DNA of 64,000 bases, taken from the NCBI GenBank assembly GCA_002419145.1, contig DIFN01000029.1, forward strand, positions 47,926 through 111,925, read 5' to 3'. Source of the DNA: Mageeibacillus sp. UBA5747 (GTDB lineage: Bacteria > Bacillota > Clostridia > Saccharofermentanales > UBA5734). A program made the translations under genes and the position numbers. Below the pieces are notes generated by a model. The model was not told the DNA's origin and did no database searches. It was given only the letters and a program-made list of their open reading frames with translations. Positions 17,160 to 25,903 of this stretch are shown piece by piece. How positions within the stretch are numbered: position 1 is the stretch's first letter; each line of letters begins with the position of its first letter.

Positions 17160-18401
17160 TCACGCCTTTCTGGCAAAAAGCCGGTTGATCGCTTCGGTGC
17201 TGATCAACAGCGCCAAGATCAGAAGGATAACAATCGGCATCAGCAAGGTCAGGGAGATGCGAGTCGCAATCCAGCCGGTGACCGGCGGAAACAATAAGAT
17301 CCCCACATAAGCTGAGGCCATCTGGAACCCGATGATGCGCTGAGAATGATAATTGCCAAAGCGAGCGGGTGTCTCATGGATCATACCTGGGAAAACCGGG
17401 GCAAATCCCAGGCCGACCAGAATGAATCCAAGCTGGCCTGCAACCGATGCCCCGGCCAGAAAAATCAGGCAAGCGCCCAGCAAGCTTATAAAAATGCCGA
17501 CACGGATCAGGGTGTGTGTCTTATAGCGGAACGTTAAAAATCCTGTCAGGAAACGGCCGCCCATGATACCGCCGAAATAGCTGGCCACATAGTTGCCTGC
17601 TTGTTCCACAGCCATTCCATGCACTTGGACCATGAGGCTGCCCCCCCACAAGCCCATGGAAACCTCAGCGCCGCAATAAAAGAAAAAGGCGAGTAAAGCC
17701 AGCAGCAGGCCGGGGGTCTTGAACACATGGAGTTTGCTGCCAGCAGTGGCTGTTTCAGGACCGATCAGCTCTCGTTCTGCCAGAGCCAACCCTTCTCCGG
17801 ACGTCGCGGTTTCCATGGTTTCAGGCTGGATCGGGTGTGAAGGCAGCTTTTTTTTCACTTTATCCCACAGCGGAAGGCTCAGGAGCAGCACACCTGCGAG
17901 GACCAGCTGCAGGGTGGCGATGGTTTGATAGCCGGTGCGCCAGTTGCCAGTCCGGCTGATGATCCGGGCCAGGATCACTGGGCTCAAGGTGGCGCCCATG
18001 CCCCAGAAGCTATGTAGCCAGTTCATGTGATGGGCCTTGTAATGCATGGCAACATAGCTGTTGAGGCCGGCATCGACGGACCCGGCACCCAGGCCGAGGG
18101 GAATTGCAAAGATAAGCAGCCACAGCAAAGAGGGCGCCAAGGCAAAGCCTAAGAGGGAAAGCCCCGTCAGCAGGGTGCTGGCAAAATTGACTCTGCCGGT
18201 GCCAAAACGGCCCAGAACCGTGCCACTCAAAAGGCTCGATACAATGGTGCCCGCGGTCACGACGATCGAGATCATGCCAGCCGAGCCGATCGAAACGCCC
18301 AGTTCCGGGTACATCGCCGGCCAGGCAGTACCCAAGGCCGCATCCGGCAAGCCGAGGCTGATAAAAGACAAAAAGATGATGATCAGTAAGAGCTGGGCCA
18401 T
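17160..18401 (-). CDS. Major facilitator superfamily transporter, sugar-type
   Basis: A 413-residue protein with about twelve membrane segments, resembling the FucP/YfmO-like MFS proteins seen in Clostridia (LGLPDAALGTAWPAMYPELG at the N-terminus). I choose ATG 18401, eight bases after GGAGGA; the open frame continues to 18488 but those residues lie in the divergent promoter region. First gene of an operon with a response regulator and kinase. A sugar or drug substrate is possible; the sequence does not decide. A charged loop near residues 205-235 separates the two six-helix halves. Confidence 0.85.
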   Translation of the reverse strand: MAQLLLIIIFLSFISLGLPDAALGTAWPAMYPELGVSIGSAGMISIVVTAGTIVSSLLSGTVLGRFGTGRVNFASTLLTGLSLLGFALAPSLLWLLIFAIPLGLGAGSVDAGLNSYVAMHYKAHHMNWLHSFWGMGATLSPVILARIISRTGNWRTGYQTIATLQLVLAGVLLLSLPLWDKVKKKLPSHPIQPETMETATSGEGLALAERELIGPETATAGSKLHVFKTPGLLLALLAFFFYCGAEVSMGLWGGSLMVQVHGMAVEQAGNYVASYFGGIMGGRFLTGFLTFRYKTHTLIRVGIFISLLGACLIFLAGASVAGQLGFILVGLGFAPVFPGMIHETPARFGNYHSQRIIGFQMASAYVGILLFPPVTGWIATRISLTLLMPIVILLILALLISTEAINRLFARKA

Positions 18402-18529
18402 AGGGTTCCTCCATATTGGTAGCAAATAGGTCCAGCCCACTTGTTGACTCAGTGGCTGAAAGTTACACTGTTCACGATACACGACCATGCAATGTCAATC
18501 AAGCAAAGATCGTTTAACAGGAGATAGCC

Positions 18530-19423
18530 ATGTCAGGATTGGATCCAAAACCGACCGCCCCCTCACCTGTTTCTTCGGGTCTGGCACGCGATGCTCGGCA
18601 ACCCGGCATCGTCCTGGTCACCGGCGCCAGCTCAGGAATCGGATGGGAGACCACGCACTTGCTGGCCCGGCAAAACTGGACTGTGTTTGCAGCATCGCGC
18701 ACCATCCACCAAAAGCTGGCCCAAGTCCAGTTGGAGCCGGCACTCCGGCACAAAATCCATCCGATCGAACTGGATATTCTCGACGAAAAGAGCTGTGAGG
18801 CAGCTGTATCCACGGTCCTGGGCCACCATGGCCAACTGGATGCGCTGGTTCATTGTGCCGGTAGTGGGCTGGCTGGCAGCATTGAGGAAATACCGCTGGC
18901 CGATGCCATCTGGCAATATGACAATCTGCTGTTCGGCACGATCCGCATGTTGCGGGCTGTCTTGCCCCGGATGAGACGCCAAGGTCATGGGAGAATCATA
19001 CTGGTAAGCTCGGTTGCGGCCACGATCCCGGTTCCTTTCCAGACCTACTATAGCTCAGCCAAGGCGGCCATCCATGCCCTGGCGCTCGGACTGGCTGATG
19101 AGATGCGTCCGTTTGGACTCAAGGTCACGCTGGTCGCCCCAGGTGACACGCAAACGGGATTCACCGCAGCGCGACGGGTCGCAGGATCACTGGAACATTC
19201 ACCATATGCCGATCGGCTCAGCCGCTCAGTCAGCCGTATGGCCCGGGATGAACAAAACGGCATGCATGCTCGCAGCATCGCCCAAGCCATCGTACGAGAA
19301 GTGTCACGCAAACATCCCAGACTCATGGTTACACCTGGTTTTAAAAATCTGGCCATGACGGTGGCTAGCCGTCTGTTGCCCTTACCGGTCGTGCGCTGGG
19401 TGGTTCGCCTGCTCTACGGCTGA
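18530..19423 (+). CDS. Short-chain dehydrogenase/reductase (SDR), possibly a 3-ketoacyl-type reductase
   Basis: A 297-residue classical SDR: cofactor loop TGASSGIG (31-38), NAG-equivalent HCAG (108-111), catalytic Ser161 and Tyr174-x3-Lys178 in YYSSAK. The first 25 residues form a non-conserved extension, and the C-terminus (about 270-297) is hydrophobic with basic residues, which could associate with membrane. ATG 18530 follows AGGAGAT. The next gene, 132 bases on, is an alpha-oxoamine synthase of serine palmitoyltransferase type whose product would be a 3-keto compound, the kind of substrate that KDSR-like SDRs reduce. That pairing is the main hint at function and remains inference; the downstream gene has its own promoter. 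Confidence 0.85.
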   Translation: MSGLDPKPTAPSPVSSGLARDARQPGIVLVTGASSGIGWETTHLLARQNWTVFAASRTIHQKLAQVQLEPALRHKIHPIELDILDEKSCEAAVSTVLGHHGQLDALVHCAGSGLAGSIEEIPLADAIWQYDNLLFGTIRMLRAVLPRMRRQGHGRIILVSSVAATIPVPFQTYYSSAKAAIHALALGLADEMRPFGLKVTLVAPGDTQTGFTAARRVAGSLEHSPYADRLSRSVSRMARDEQNGMHARSIAQAIVREVSRKHPRLMVTPGFKNLAMTVASRLLPLPVVRWVVRLLYG

Positions 19424-19443
19424 AGCAATTTAGGCCATATCTT

Positions 19444-19471
19444 TTGACAAATCTCGCCAGAATGGTATATC
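19444..19471 (+). promoter_or_regulatory. Promoter of the alpha-oxoamine synthase gene
   Basis: TTGACA (19444-19449), 16 bases, TATATC (19466-19471). A second possible start is an extended -10, TGCTATGAT at 19496-19504. Both lie after the SDR stop codon and before the start at 19556. Confidence 0.55.
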
Positions 19472-19555
19472 TTTCTCCGGTTGACCTGACAAATGTGCTA
19501 TGATGGATTTTGTTTTTGATGTTCTTACTCAACCTTCACCGGAGGGCTTAATTCT

Positions 19556-20782
19556 ATGGATTTGTTTCAGAAGTGTTATGACTACAACCGCGCCAAATTG
19601 GCTATGTCTCTGGACATTTACCCTTATTTTCATTGCCTGACTTCTGGCCAGGATTCTGAAGTCATGATTGAGGGCAAACGGACCTTGATGTTCGGATCCA
19701 ACAATTACCTCGGATTAACATCGGATCCCCGAGTTAAGGAAGCCGCCATCCGGGCGATCGAAAAATACGGCACCGGTTGTTCGGGTTCGCGCTTTTTGAA
19801 TGGCACCCTGGATATTCATCTTGAGCTTGAGGAAGCTCTGGCTACGTTTTTGCAGCAGGAATCTGCACTGGTTTTTTCGACGGGCTACCAGTCCAACCTG
19901 GCCATCATTTCTTCACTGGTCGGGCGCAATGACTACATTCTGTCGGACGCTCTGAATCACGCCAGCATCATCGATGGCACGCGCCTTGCGACCGGCAAGA
20001 CGCTCAAGTTCAAACATAACAACATGGAAGACCTGCAGCGGCTTTTGGAAAAATGCTCCGCTGAGGAAAAGGCCGGCATGCTGATCGTCACCGATGGGGT
20101 GTTCAGTATGGAGGGCGACATTTGCAACCTGCCGGAAATCGTCCGCCTGGCCCGCCAGTATGGCGCACGCATCTTGATCGATGATGCCCATTCGATCGGT
20201 GTTCTCGGCGAGCGTGGCCGCGGCACGGCGGAATATTTTGGCCTGGCCGATGAGGTCGACCTGATCATGAACACGTTTTCCAAGACGCTGGCTTCATTGG
20301 GCGGCTGTGTTGCTGGCAAGGAATCGGTCATCCATTACATCAAGCACAATGCCCGACCGTTCATTTTCAGCGCCTCGATCCCGCCAGCCCAGATCGGGGC
20401 TGCTCGCGAAGCTCTGCGCATCCTCGAGCAAGAACCCGAACGGGTTCGCCGCCTGAATGAAATCGCCGCCTACATGCGGCGCGGCTTATCAGCACTGCCC
20501 CATGTCCGGGTCTTTGACAGTGGCAATGACCTCGTACCGATCATTCCGGTCCTGACTGGTAGCATCGGACGCACGCTGTATACCGCACGCAATTTGCTGA
20601 AGGCTGGTGTCTACGTCAACCCGGTCTTACCACCGGCGATACCCAAGGAATCCTGCCTCCTGCGGACAAGTTATACGGCGACGCATACCAATGCCCAGCT
20701 CGATGAAGGCCTGGCGATTTTTGATGCCGTGACCACTGAGATGGCCGGCAACACGGAGGTCGATTTCGACATCGATTTCTGA
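19556..20782 (+). CDS. PLP-dependent alpha-oxoamine synthase (serine palmitoyltransferase/KBL/BioF family)
   Basis: A 408-residue fold-type I PLP enzyme. GSNNYLGL (47-54) and GTGCSGSRFLNGT (72-84) are family hallmarks; His135 would stack on PLP, Asp209 and His212 lie in DDAHSIG, and Lys243 in TFSKTLASLGG forms the Schiff base. Enzymes of this family condense an amino acid with an acyl-CoA and release CO2 (SPT, KBL, BioF, HemA). The N-terminus (IYPYFHCLTSGQDSEV) is closer to bacterial serine palmitoyltransferase-like proteins than to BioF, and no biotin genes are nearby. It follows an SDR gene, as a ketosphinganine reductase would. Exact substrates are unproven. An acidic tail ends in DFDIDF. 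Confidence 0.85.
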   Translation: MDLFQKCYDYNRAKLAMSLDIYPYFHCLTSGQDSEVMIEGKRTLMFGSNNYLGLTSDPRVKEAAIRAIEKYGTGCSGSRFLNGTLDIHLELEEALATFLQQESALVFSTGYQSNLAIISSLVGRNDYILSDALNHASIIDGTRLATGKTLKFKHNNMEDLQRLLEKCSAEEKAGMLIVTDGVFSMEGDICNLPEIVRLARQYGARILIDDAHSIGVLGERGRGTAEYFGLADEVDLIMNTFSKTLASLGGCVAGKESVIHYIKHNARPFIFSASIPPAQIGAAREALRILEQEPERVRRLNEIAAYMRRGLSALPHVRVFDSGNDLVPIIPVLTGSIGRTLYTARNLLKAGVYVNPVLPPAIPKESCLLRTSYTATHTNAQLDEGLAIFDAVTTEMAGNTEVDFDIDF

Positions 20783-20810
20783 TCGCACTTGATCGGGTTA
20801 GCAAAAAATC

Positions 20811-20843
20811 AGGCCCGGGACTGGGATAACCAGTTCCGGGCCT
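20811..20843. terminator. Bidirectional intrinsic terminator between convergent genes
   Basis: Arms AGGCCCGGGACTGG and CCAGTTCCGGGCCT form a 14-base stem with one G-U pair and a five-base loop. Six T residues follow it in the leftward direction and TTTGATTT in the rightward, so it can end both the oxoamine synthase and the aminomutase transcripts. Confidence 0.85.
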
Positions 20844-20871
20844 TTGATTTCGAGTGAATCATCCGGTCGAT

Positions 20872-22113
20872 TTACTCGAAATGACCCGGATCATGCAGCT
20901 CGCGATCCGGATGATTTTCGATCTCGAAATTTTTATTCTCCCAGTTGCGGAAGACAGCCTTTTCCTTGCCGATGTAGAGCAGGTAATTGGGCAGAATCGG
21001 CGTCTTGCCGAGGCCTCCTGGTCCGTTGACGATGTAGGTCGGAATGGCCATACCGGAGGTGTAGCCGCGCAGGTTCTCCATGATCTCGAGCCCTTCTTCG
21101 ATCCGGACCCAGAAATGGGAGGTTCCCTGGACCGTCTTGGGATGGAAAATGTAATACGGTTTGACGCGCAAGGTCAACAGCAGCTGATTAAGACGTCGGA
21201 CAATGAATTTATTGTTATTGACGCCATTTAGCAGCACCATCTGGTTGCCGAGCGGGATGCCGGCATCGGCCAGTCGACTGCAGGCAGTCCTGGCTTCGGC
21301 GGTGATTTCGGCTGGAGAATTGAAATGGGTGTTGATATAGAGCGGATGGTAGCGCTTGAGCATCTCGACCAGCTGTGGCGTGATCCGCTGCGGCAAGGTG
21401 ACCGGGGTGCGCGTGCCCAGCCGGATAATCTCAACATGGGGGATTGAGCGTAAGTCCTGCAGCAGGCGCTCGAGAGCCTGGTCAGACAACATCAAGGCGT
21501 CGCCGCCGGTGATCAGGACGTCGCGCACCTCCGGCTGCTCGCGCACATACTGGACCGCAGTACGCAGGGTGGCTTCGTCGACGGCCAGGTCGGTCTCGCC
21601 AATCAGGCGGCGGCGCTGGCAGAAACGGCAATACATGCCACACTGGTTGGTGACCTTGATGATCAGGCGGTCCGGATAACGCCGGGTGACCGATGGGACG
21701 GGGCTGGAATGTTCCTCATCCATGGGGTCGAGCACGCCCTCCGGGTTGAGTTCATCGATCGACGGCACAGACTGGCGGCGAATCGGGCAATCCGGGTCGG
21801 CCGGGTCGATCAGGGACAAGTAGTAGGGTGAGATGGCGAAGCGGTAACGCTGGCTGACCTGAGCCAGCTGATCCAAGGTCCTGGGATCGAGGGGCAGGAG
21901 CTCTGCCAGGGCTGCAACTGAAGTGACACGATGGGAAAGTTGCCAGCGATAATCAGACCATTGCTCAGCCGTAGCGCCGAGCTTTTCCCGGATGGTTTGC
22001 TGGCGCTGCTCGATGGCAGTCTGGTCAGACAGGCCGGTGCGGATCTGGGGCAAGACATGCAGGTAGTCTGCGATCGTTTCATGCAGATGTTGGTTGCGCG
22101 GTGTTTGATCCAT
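20872..22113 (-). CDS. eam: KamA-family radical SAM aminomutase, probable glutamate 2,3-aminomutase
   Basis: A 413-residue enzyme with the radical SAM cluster motif CGMYCRFC (Cys158, Cys162, Cys165) and PLP lysine Lys370 in GPGGLGKTP. In lysine 2,3-aminomutase two aspartates (Asp293, Asp330 in the Clostridium subterminale enzyme) bind the lysine side chain. Here those columns are Lys326 (FHPKTVQG) and Asn363 (YIVNGPGG), the replacement reported for glutamate 2,3-aminomutase. The predicted reaction is L-glutamate to beta-glutamate, a compatible solute or fermentation intermediate. ATG 22113 follows AGGAGGA. It is the last gene of a long leftward run and is followed by a terminator. No acetyltransferase for N-acetyl-beta-lysine is adjacent. 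Confidence 0.8.
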   Translation of the reverse strand: MDQTPRNQHLHETIADYLHVLPQIRTGLSDQTAIEQRQQTIREKLGATAEQWSDYRWQLSHRVTSVAALAELLPLDPRTLDQLAQVSQRYRFAISPYYLSLIDPADPDCPIRRQSVPSIDELNPEGVLDPMDEEHSSPVPSVTRRYPDRLIIKVTNQCGMYCRFCQRRRLIGETDLAVDEATLRTAVQYVREQPEVRDVLITGGDALMLSDQALERLLQDLRSIPHVEIIRLGTRTPVTLPQRITPQLVEMLKRYHPLYINTHFNSPAEITAEARTACSRLADAGIPLGNQMVLLNGVNNNKFIVRRLNQLLLTLRVKPYYIFHPKTVQGTSHFWVRIEEGLEIMENLRGYTSGMAIPTYIVNGPGGLGKTPILPNYLLYIGKEKAVFRNWENKNFEIENHPDRELHDPGHFE

Positions 22114-22276
22114 CTGGAAGTCCTCCTGAAGCTAGCTTAGCAAAACCGGATCAAGGATAAATCGACGTTTTGTTAATAAACGTTATCATCCCGCATGCAT
22201 CTGAAAACTTTTTATGAATACGAGGTTGTCAGGATTAAAGCAAAGCAGCCCGTCAGCGGTCTTATGGCCTGGCTGT

Positions 22277-23908
22277 CTACTGGTGGTTCTGAACGATGGT
22301 GGAGGTAGCCTGGGTGAGCTGGTCCTTGAGGGCGGCCAGCATCTGGTAGCGGACGCTGGGCGAGACCTGACAGATTTCGGCCTTGGTTTTTTCGATCATG
22401 GCCTCAAAATCCAGCCGGATGGCGTCGAGCATTTCGACTGCCTCGGTAATCTCAACAGCCGGCAGAAATGGTGCCACAACCGTTGCGCGCTGGACCGGCA
22501 CACCCAGTTCAATCGTTTCATTGTATTGGGCTGCGACGGCCTTAAGGCCGAGCTGATGGAAGATGGTTTTCTGAAAACTGGCAATGACTGCCGGTTCGCC
22601 GTGGACCAGCATGATTTTCTTCGGTTTCTGCTGCATGGCAGCGACCCATTCCAGCAGGCCATCCCGGTCGGCATGGCCGGAGAAGCCTTCGATCATCTCA
22701 ACCCGAGCTTTGACAGCGATTTCCTCACCGAAAATGCGGACGGTTTTCGCTCCATCAACCAGGGCACGTCCGAGGGTGCCTCGAGCCTGGTAACCGACGA
22801 AAATGACGGTGGAGTCTTGGCGCCAGAGGTTGTGTTTGAGATGGTGGCGGATCCGGCCTGCTTCGCACATGCCGCTGGCTGAGATGATAATTTTGCTGTT
22901 TGGGTCTTCATTGAGCAGGCGCGATTCATCAGCCGTCTTGGTGAAATGCAAATTGTCAAAGTCGAGCGGATTATCACCATTTTCGATGTAGGCCCGGGCT
23001 TCGGCATCAAAACAATCGATGTTCCGGCGGAAGACTTCCGTAGCGGAAATCGCCAGCGGACTGTCAATATAGACAGGGGTATCATGGAGCAGGCGGCGTT
23101 GGCGCTCAAATTTCTCGTATTCTTTGTTCAGGGCGTAGATCAGTTCCTGGGTCCGGCCAACGGCAAAGGATGGGATGATCACATTGCCGCCGCGCTGTAA
23201 GGTCTCCTCAATGGCATGGACAAAGCGGTCAACTTTTTGGCTGGGTTTGTCATGCAGCCGGTCGCCATAGGTCGATTCGAGGATCAGGTAATCCGCGCTG
23301 TCAATAACAGTCGGGTCGCGCAGGATCGGGATATTCTTGTTGCCCAGATCACCGGAAAAGACCAGTTTGGTTTCGCTGCCATCTTCCCTGACCCAGATCT
23401 CCAGGATAGCGGATCCCAGAATATGACCGGCATCGCGGAAGCGGACCCGCACGTCCTCAGCTGGGCGGAATTCCTGGTCGTAGCGGATCGGCTGGAACAG
23501 CTGCTGGGTGTCAATGGCATCCTGCATGGAGTACAGGGGCTCTTCGACCGGGCGGCCGGAACGGGCGTTCTTGCGTTGCCGCCAATTGTATTCTGTTTCC
23601 TGGATATGGCCTGAATCCGGCAGCATGATCGCACAGAGGTCGACGGTTGCCTTCGTGGCGTAGATGGGTTTGCGGAAACCCTCGGCATAGAGCTTGGGCA
23701 AGCGGCCACTGTGATCGATATGGGCGTGGGACAGGAGCAGGAAATCGATCTTGTCAATCCGGAACGGAAAGGGCTGGTAGTTGAGACGCTCTTCATGAGG
23801 CTGGCCTTGATGCAGGCCACAGTCGATTAAAAAAGACGTGTTTTCGGTCTCAACCAGATAACAGGTACCGGTCACAGTCTGGGCCGCGCCCAAAAAGGTC
23901 ACTTTCAT
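22277..23908 (-). CDS. Metallo-beta-lactamase fold RNA-processing protein (beta-CASP, RNA specificity domain)
   Basis: A 543-residue protein starting MKVTFLGAAQTVTGTCYLVE, with zinc motif SHAHIDHSGRLP, a further metal histidine in DAGHILGSA, an aspartate in FSGDLG, and the beta-CASP and C-terminal motifs SASGMCEAGR and GFSGHADRDGL. This is the CPSF-73/Ysh1-like bacterial group of MBL nucleases; RNA endonuclease or exonuclease activity is expected. It has about 75 residues beyond the usual core (after residue 465), rich in charged helices. It lies 13 bases after the rRNA methyltransferase gene, consistent with an RNA-related role. Confidence 0.88.
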   Translation of the reverse strand: MKVTFLGAAQTVTGTCYLVETENTSFLIDCGLHQGQPHEERLNYQPFPFRIDKIDFLLLSHAHIDHSGRLPKLYAEGFRKPIYATKATVDLCAIMLPDSGHIQETEYNWRQRKNARSGRPVEEPLYSMQDAIDTQQLFQPIRYDQEFRPAEDVRVRFRDAGHILGSAILEIWVREDGSETKLVFSGDLGNKNIPILRDPTVIDSADYLILESTYGDRLHDKPSQKVDRFVHAIEETLQRGGNVIIPSFAVGRTQELIYALNKEYEKFERQRRLLHDTPVYIDSPLAISATEVFRRNIDCFDAEARAYIENGDNPLDFDNLHFTKTADESRLLNEDPNSKIIISASGMCEAGRIRHHLKHNLWRQDSTVIFVGYQARGTLGRALVDGAKTVRIFGEEIAVKARVEMIEGFSGHADRDGLLEWVAAMQQKPKKIMLVHGEPAVIASFQKTIFHQLGLKAVAAQYNETIELGVPVQRATVVAPFLPAVEITEAVEMLDAIRLDFEAMIEKTKAEICQVSPSVRYQMLAALKDQLTQATSTIVQNHQ

Positions 23909-23921
23909 AGGGGTCCCCTTT

Positions 23922-25112
23922 CTAAATCACTTGGAGCCAGATGCTTTTGAGGTAATGGGATTCCGGATAACCGCCCAGGACTGGGTGATCGAAATCCTGG
24001 CGCCGGATATCGAGAATGCGGACCGTGCGGTGGACATCACGGGCCGCACTGAGGACTGTCTCCAGGAACAAGGCCTCCGGCATGTGGAACGAACAAGAGT
24101 GAGTCGCCAGAACCCCGCCTGATTCCAGCATCTTCAGAGCGCTCAGGTTGATCTCCTTGTAGCCGCGGACAGCTCCGGCCTGGGCACTGTGGCTTTTGGC
24201 GAAAGCAGGTGGATCCAGGACAATCACATCGTAGCGAGCTTTAGCCCGGGCTTGCTCGCGCAGGAAGTCGAAGGCGTTAGACACGACGGGTGTCAGGCGG
24301 TCTGAAAAACCGTTTTGCCGGGCATTGGCGCGGGTCAGATCCATGGCCGCGTCGGACACGTCGACGGCGGTCACATCTGAGGCACCTCCGGCGAGGGCAT
24401 TCAAGGCGAAGCCTCCGATATAAGTAAAGCAGTCCAGGACTTTCTTGCCCTGGACGAACGGTCGCAGGTAGGCGTGATTGGCTTTCTGGTCAAGAAAATA
24501 GCCAGTTTTCTGGCCGCTGGCCAGATCCATGGTCAGCTTCAGACCATTCTCCAGAATGGTTTCCTGATCCTGATCCGTTCCGGCAAAGATCTTGCGGTAC
24601 AGCGGCAGGCCTTCTTTGCTTCGGATGGCTTCCTCATGCTGTAAAATCAAGCGCTCAGGTTTGATCTCTGCGAGCAACGTCTCGCAGATGGCATCGAGAA
24701 ACTGCTCCATACCGAGAGATAAGATCTGGACGACCAGCGTGTGGGCAAACAGATCGACGATCAAGCCCGGCAGGCGGTCCGCTTCACCAAACACCAGACG
24801 ATAGCTGTCAGTATCCAGGCGCCAGAACTGGCGGCGAAAGGCGATGGCCGCCCTGATCCGGCTTTCGATCAGGCTGGCCGAGATGGTTTCATGGCTCTGG
24901 GTCAGGATCCGGACTGTGATCATGGAATGAGGGTTGTAGAGGCCAGCACCGAGATAGCGGCCGCGAAAATCAAGCACGGTCACTGCGTCACCCGGTGAGG
25001 GGTCGCCGGTGATTATTTCGATCTGGGTGCGATAAACCCAGGGGTGCCCCTGGGCAACGGCCTTGTGCATACCGTTTTTCAAGACCAGGCTGGCCTTCGT
25101 GTCAGGTGGCAT
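23922..25112 (-). CDS. rlmI: Class I rRNA (cytosine-C5) methyltransferase, RlmI-like
   Basis: A 396-residue protein: an N-terminal PUA domain (GHPWVYRTQIE, residues about 5-80), a linker and a Rossmann methyltransferase domain with SAM-binding VLDCFTYIGGFAL, acidic loop VTAVDVSDAA and catalytic motif VLDPPAFAKS, followed by SCSFHM. RlmI methylates C1962 of 23S rRNA; members in Bacillota are annotated by similarity. The open frame starts at TTG 25118, but ATG 25112 has AAGGAG eight bases upstream and is preferred. It starts two bases after the upstream stop codon, so translation is coupled. Confidence 0.88.
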   Translation of the reverse strand: MPPDTKASLVLKNGMHKAVAQGHPWVYRTQIEIITGDPSPGDAVTVLDFRGRYLGAGLYNPHSMITVRILTQSHETISASLIESRIRAAIAFRRQFWRLDTDSYRLVFGEADRLPGLIVDLFAHTLVVQILSLGMEQFLDAICETLLAEIKPERLILQHEEAIRSKEGLPLYRKIFAGTDQDQETILENGLKLTMDLASGQKTGYFLDQKANHAYLRPFVQGKKVLDCFTYIGGFALNALAGGASDVTAVDVSDAAMDLTRANARQNGFSDRLTPVVSNAFDFLREQARAKARYDVIVLDPPAFAKSHSAQAGAVRGYKEINLSALKMLESGGVLATHSCSFHMPEALFLETVLSAARDVHRTVRILDIRRQDFDHPVLGGYPESHYLKSIWLQVI

Positions 25113-25114
25113 GA

Positions 25115-25903
25115 TCAATGCTCCTTGGATAAAGTCGCAGCCAGTTGCCGGCGCAAGCGCCGGAAATAGTGGCGCAGATGCCAGGGCAGCAAGGTCTGGT
25201 CAATCGGATAATACAGGCGGTGGTTCGTACAGTCGAACAGCAGGGCACCCAGCGTCCCCTCTTCCGTCCGGCCGAGGAAGTTGACAACTCCGGCTGCAGC
25301 AGATGCGGCCTCGAGCACTTGTGGCTCGTGTGTCAGAAACAGCAGGAGGCTACGATCACCTGGCTGGACTACCTGGGCTGCAAGATAACGCTGGGTATCC
25401 CGGATGGTAAAATCGACGATGAAGACATTAAGCGGGGACTTTTCCAGCAGGAAAATCCGTTCATGGCGCGGGTGGCTCAGCAGAGGGATGCGCGGCGGAT
25501 GGGACCGGATCAGGACGGTGCCCAGAACTGGATGATGAGCTTCGACAGAAAATCCTGCCGAGCGCAGATACTCCAGGAGAGCAGCTCCAGTCTGCTCGGG
25601 TTCGAGGCTTGGTGCCGGGATATTGAAACGAGTCATCCGGGCCAGACGTTTGACGCTTTCTGGATTGCCCGGGTCAAAGCGCTCGAGGGTATAGGTGGAC
25701 AGGATATGGCGCAAAGTTACATAGGTAAAAAGGGCGAAAACCAGAAGACTGGCCAGGAAAACATAAAGCAACCAGCGGAAGGAGGGCTGGCTTATAAGTG
25801 GCATCAGTTGCAAGCTCAGCCAGACCAAGGCCAGGCTCGACAGGAAGAGCATTCCAGCCGGGATGATCACATCACGCTTGAACCAGTGGTGCCATCCCGG
25901 CAT
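25115..25903 (-). CDS. Membrane protein of unknown function, 262 aa
   Basis: No family recognised. Two transmembrane helices at about residues 14-35 and 43-65 form an N-terminal hairpin, followed by a roughly 195-residue soluble domain with mixed alpha/beta character and basic C-terminus (HLRHYFRRLRRQLAATLSKEH). ATG 25903 shares one base with the HtrA stop (TGATG) and the gene's own stop lies two bases before the next start, so it is embedded in the htrA-rlmI transcript. The topology suggests a cytoplasmic soluble domain. Nothing in the sequence points to an activity. Confidence 0.7.
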   Translation of the reverse strand: MPGWHHWFKRDVIIPAGMLFLSSLALVWLSLQLMPLISQPSFRWLLYVFLASLLVFALFTYVTLRHILSTYTLERFDPGNPESVKRLARMTRFNIPAPSLEPEQTGAALLEYLRSAGFSVEAHHPVLGTVLIRSHPPRIPLLSHPRHERIFLLEKSPLNVFIVDFTIRDTQRYLAAQVVQPGDRSLLLFLTHEPQVLEAASAAAGVVNFLGRTEEGTLGALLFDCTNHRLYYPIDQTLLPWHLRHYFRRLRRQLAATLSKEH

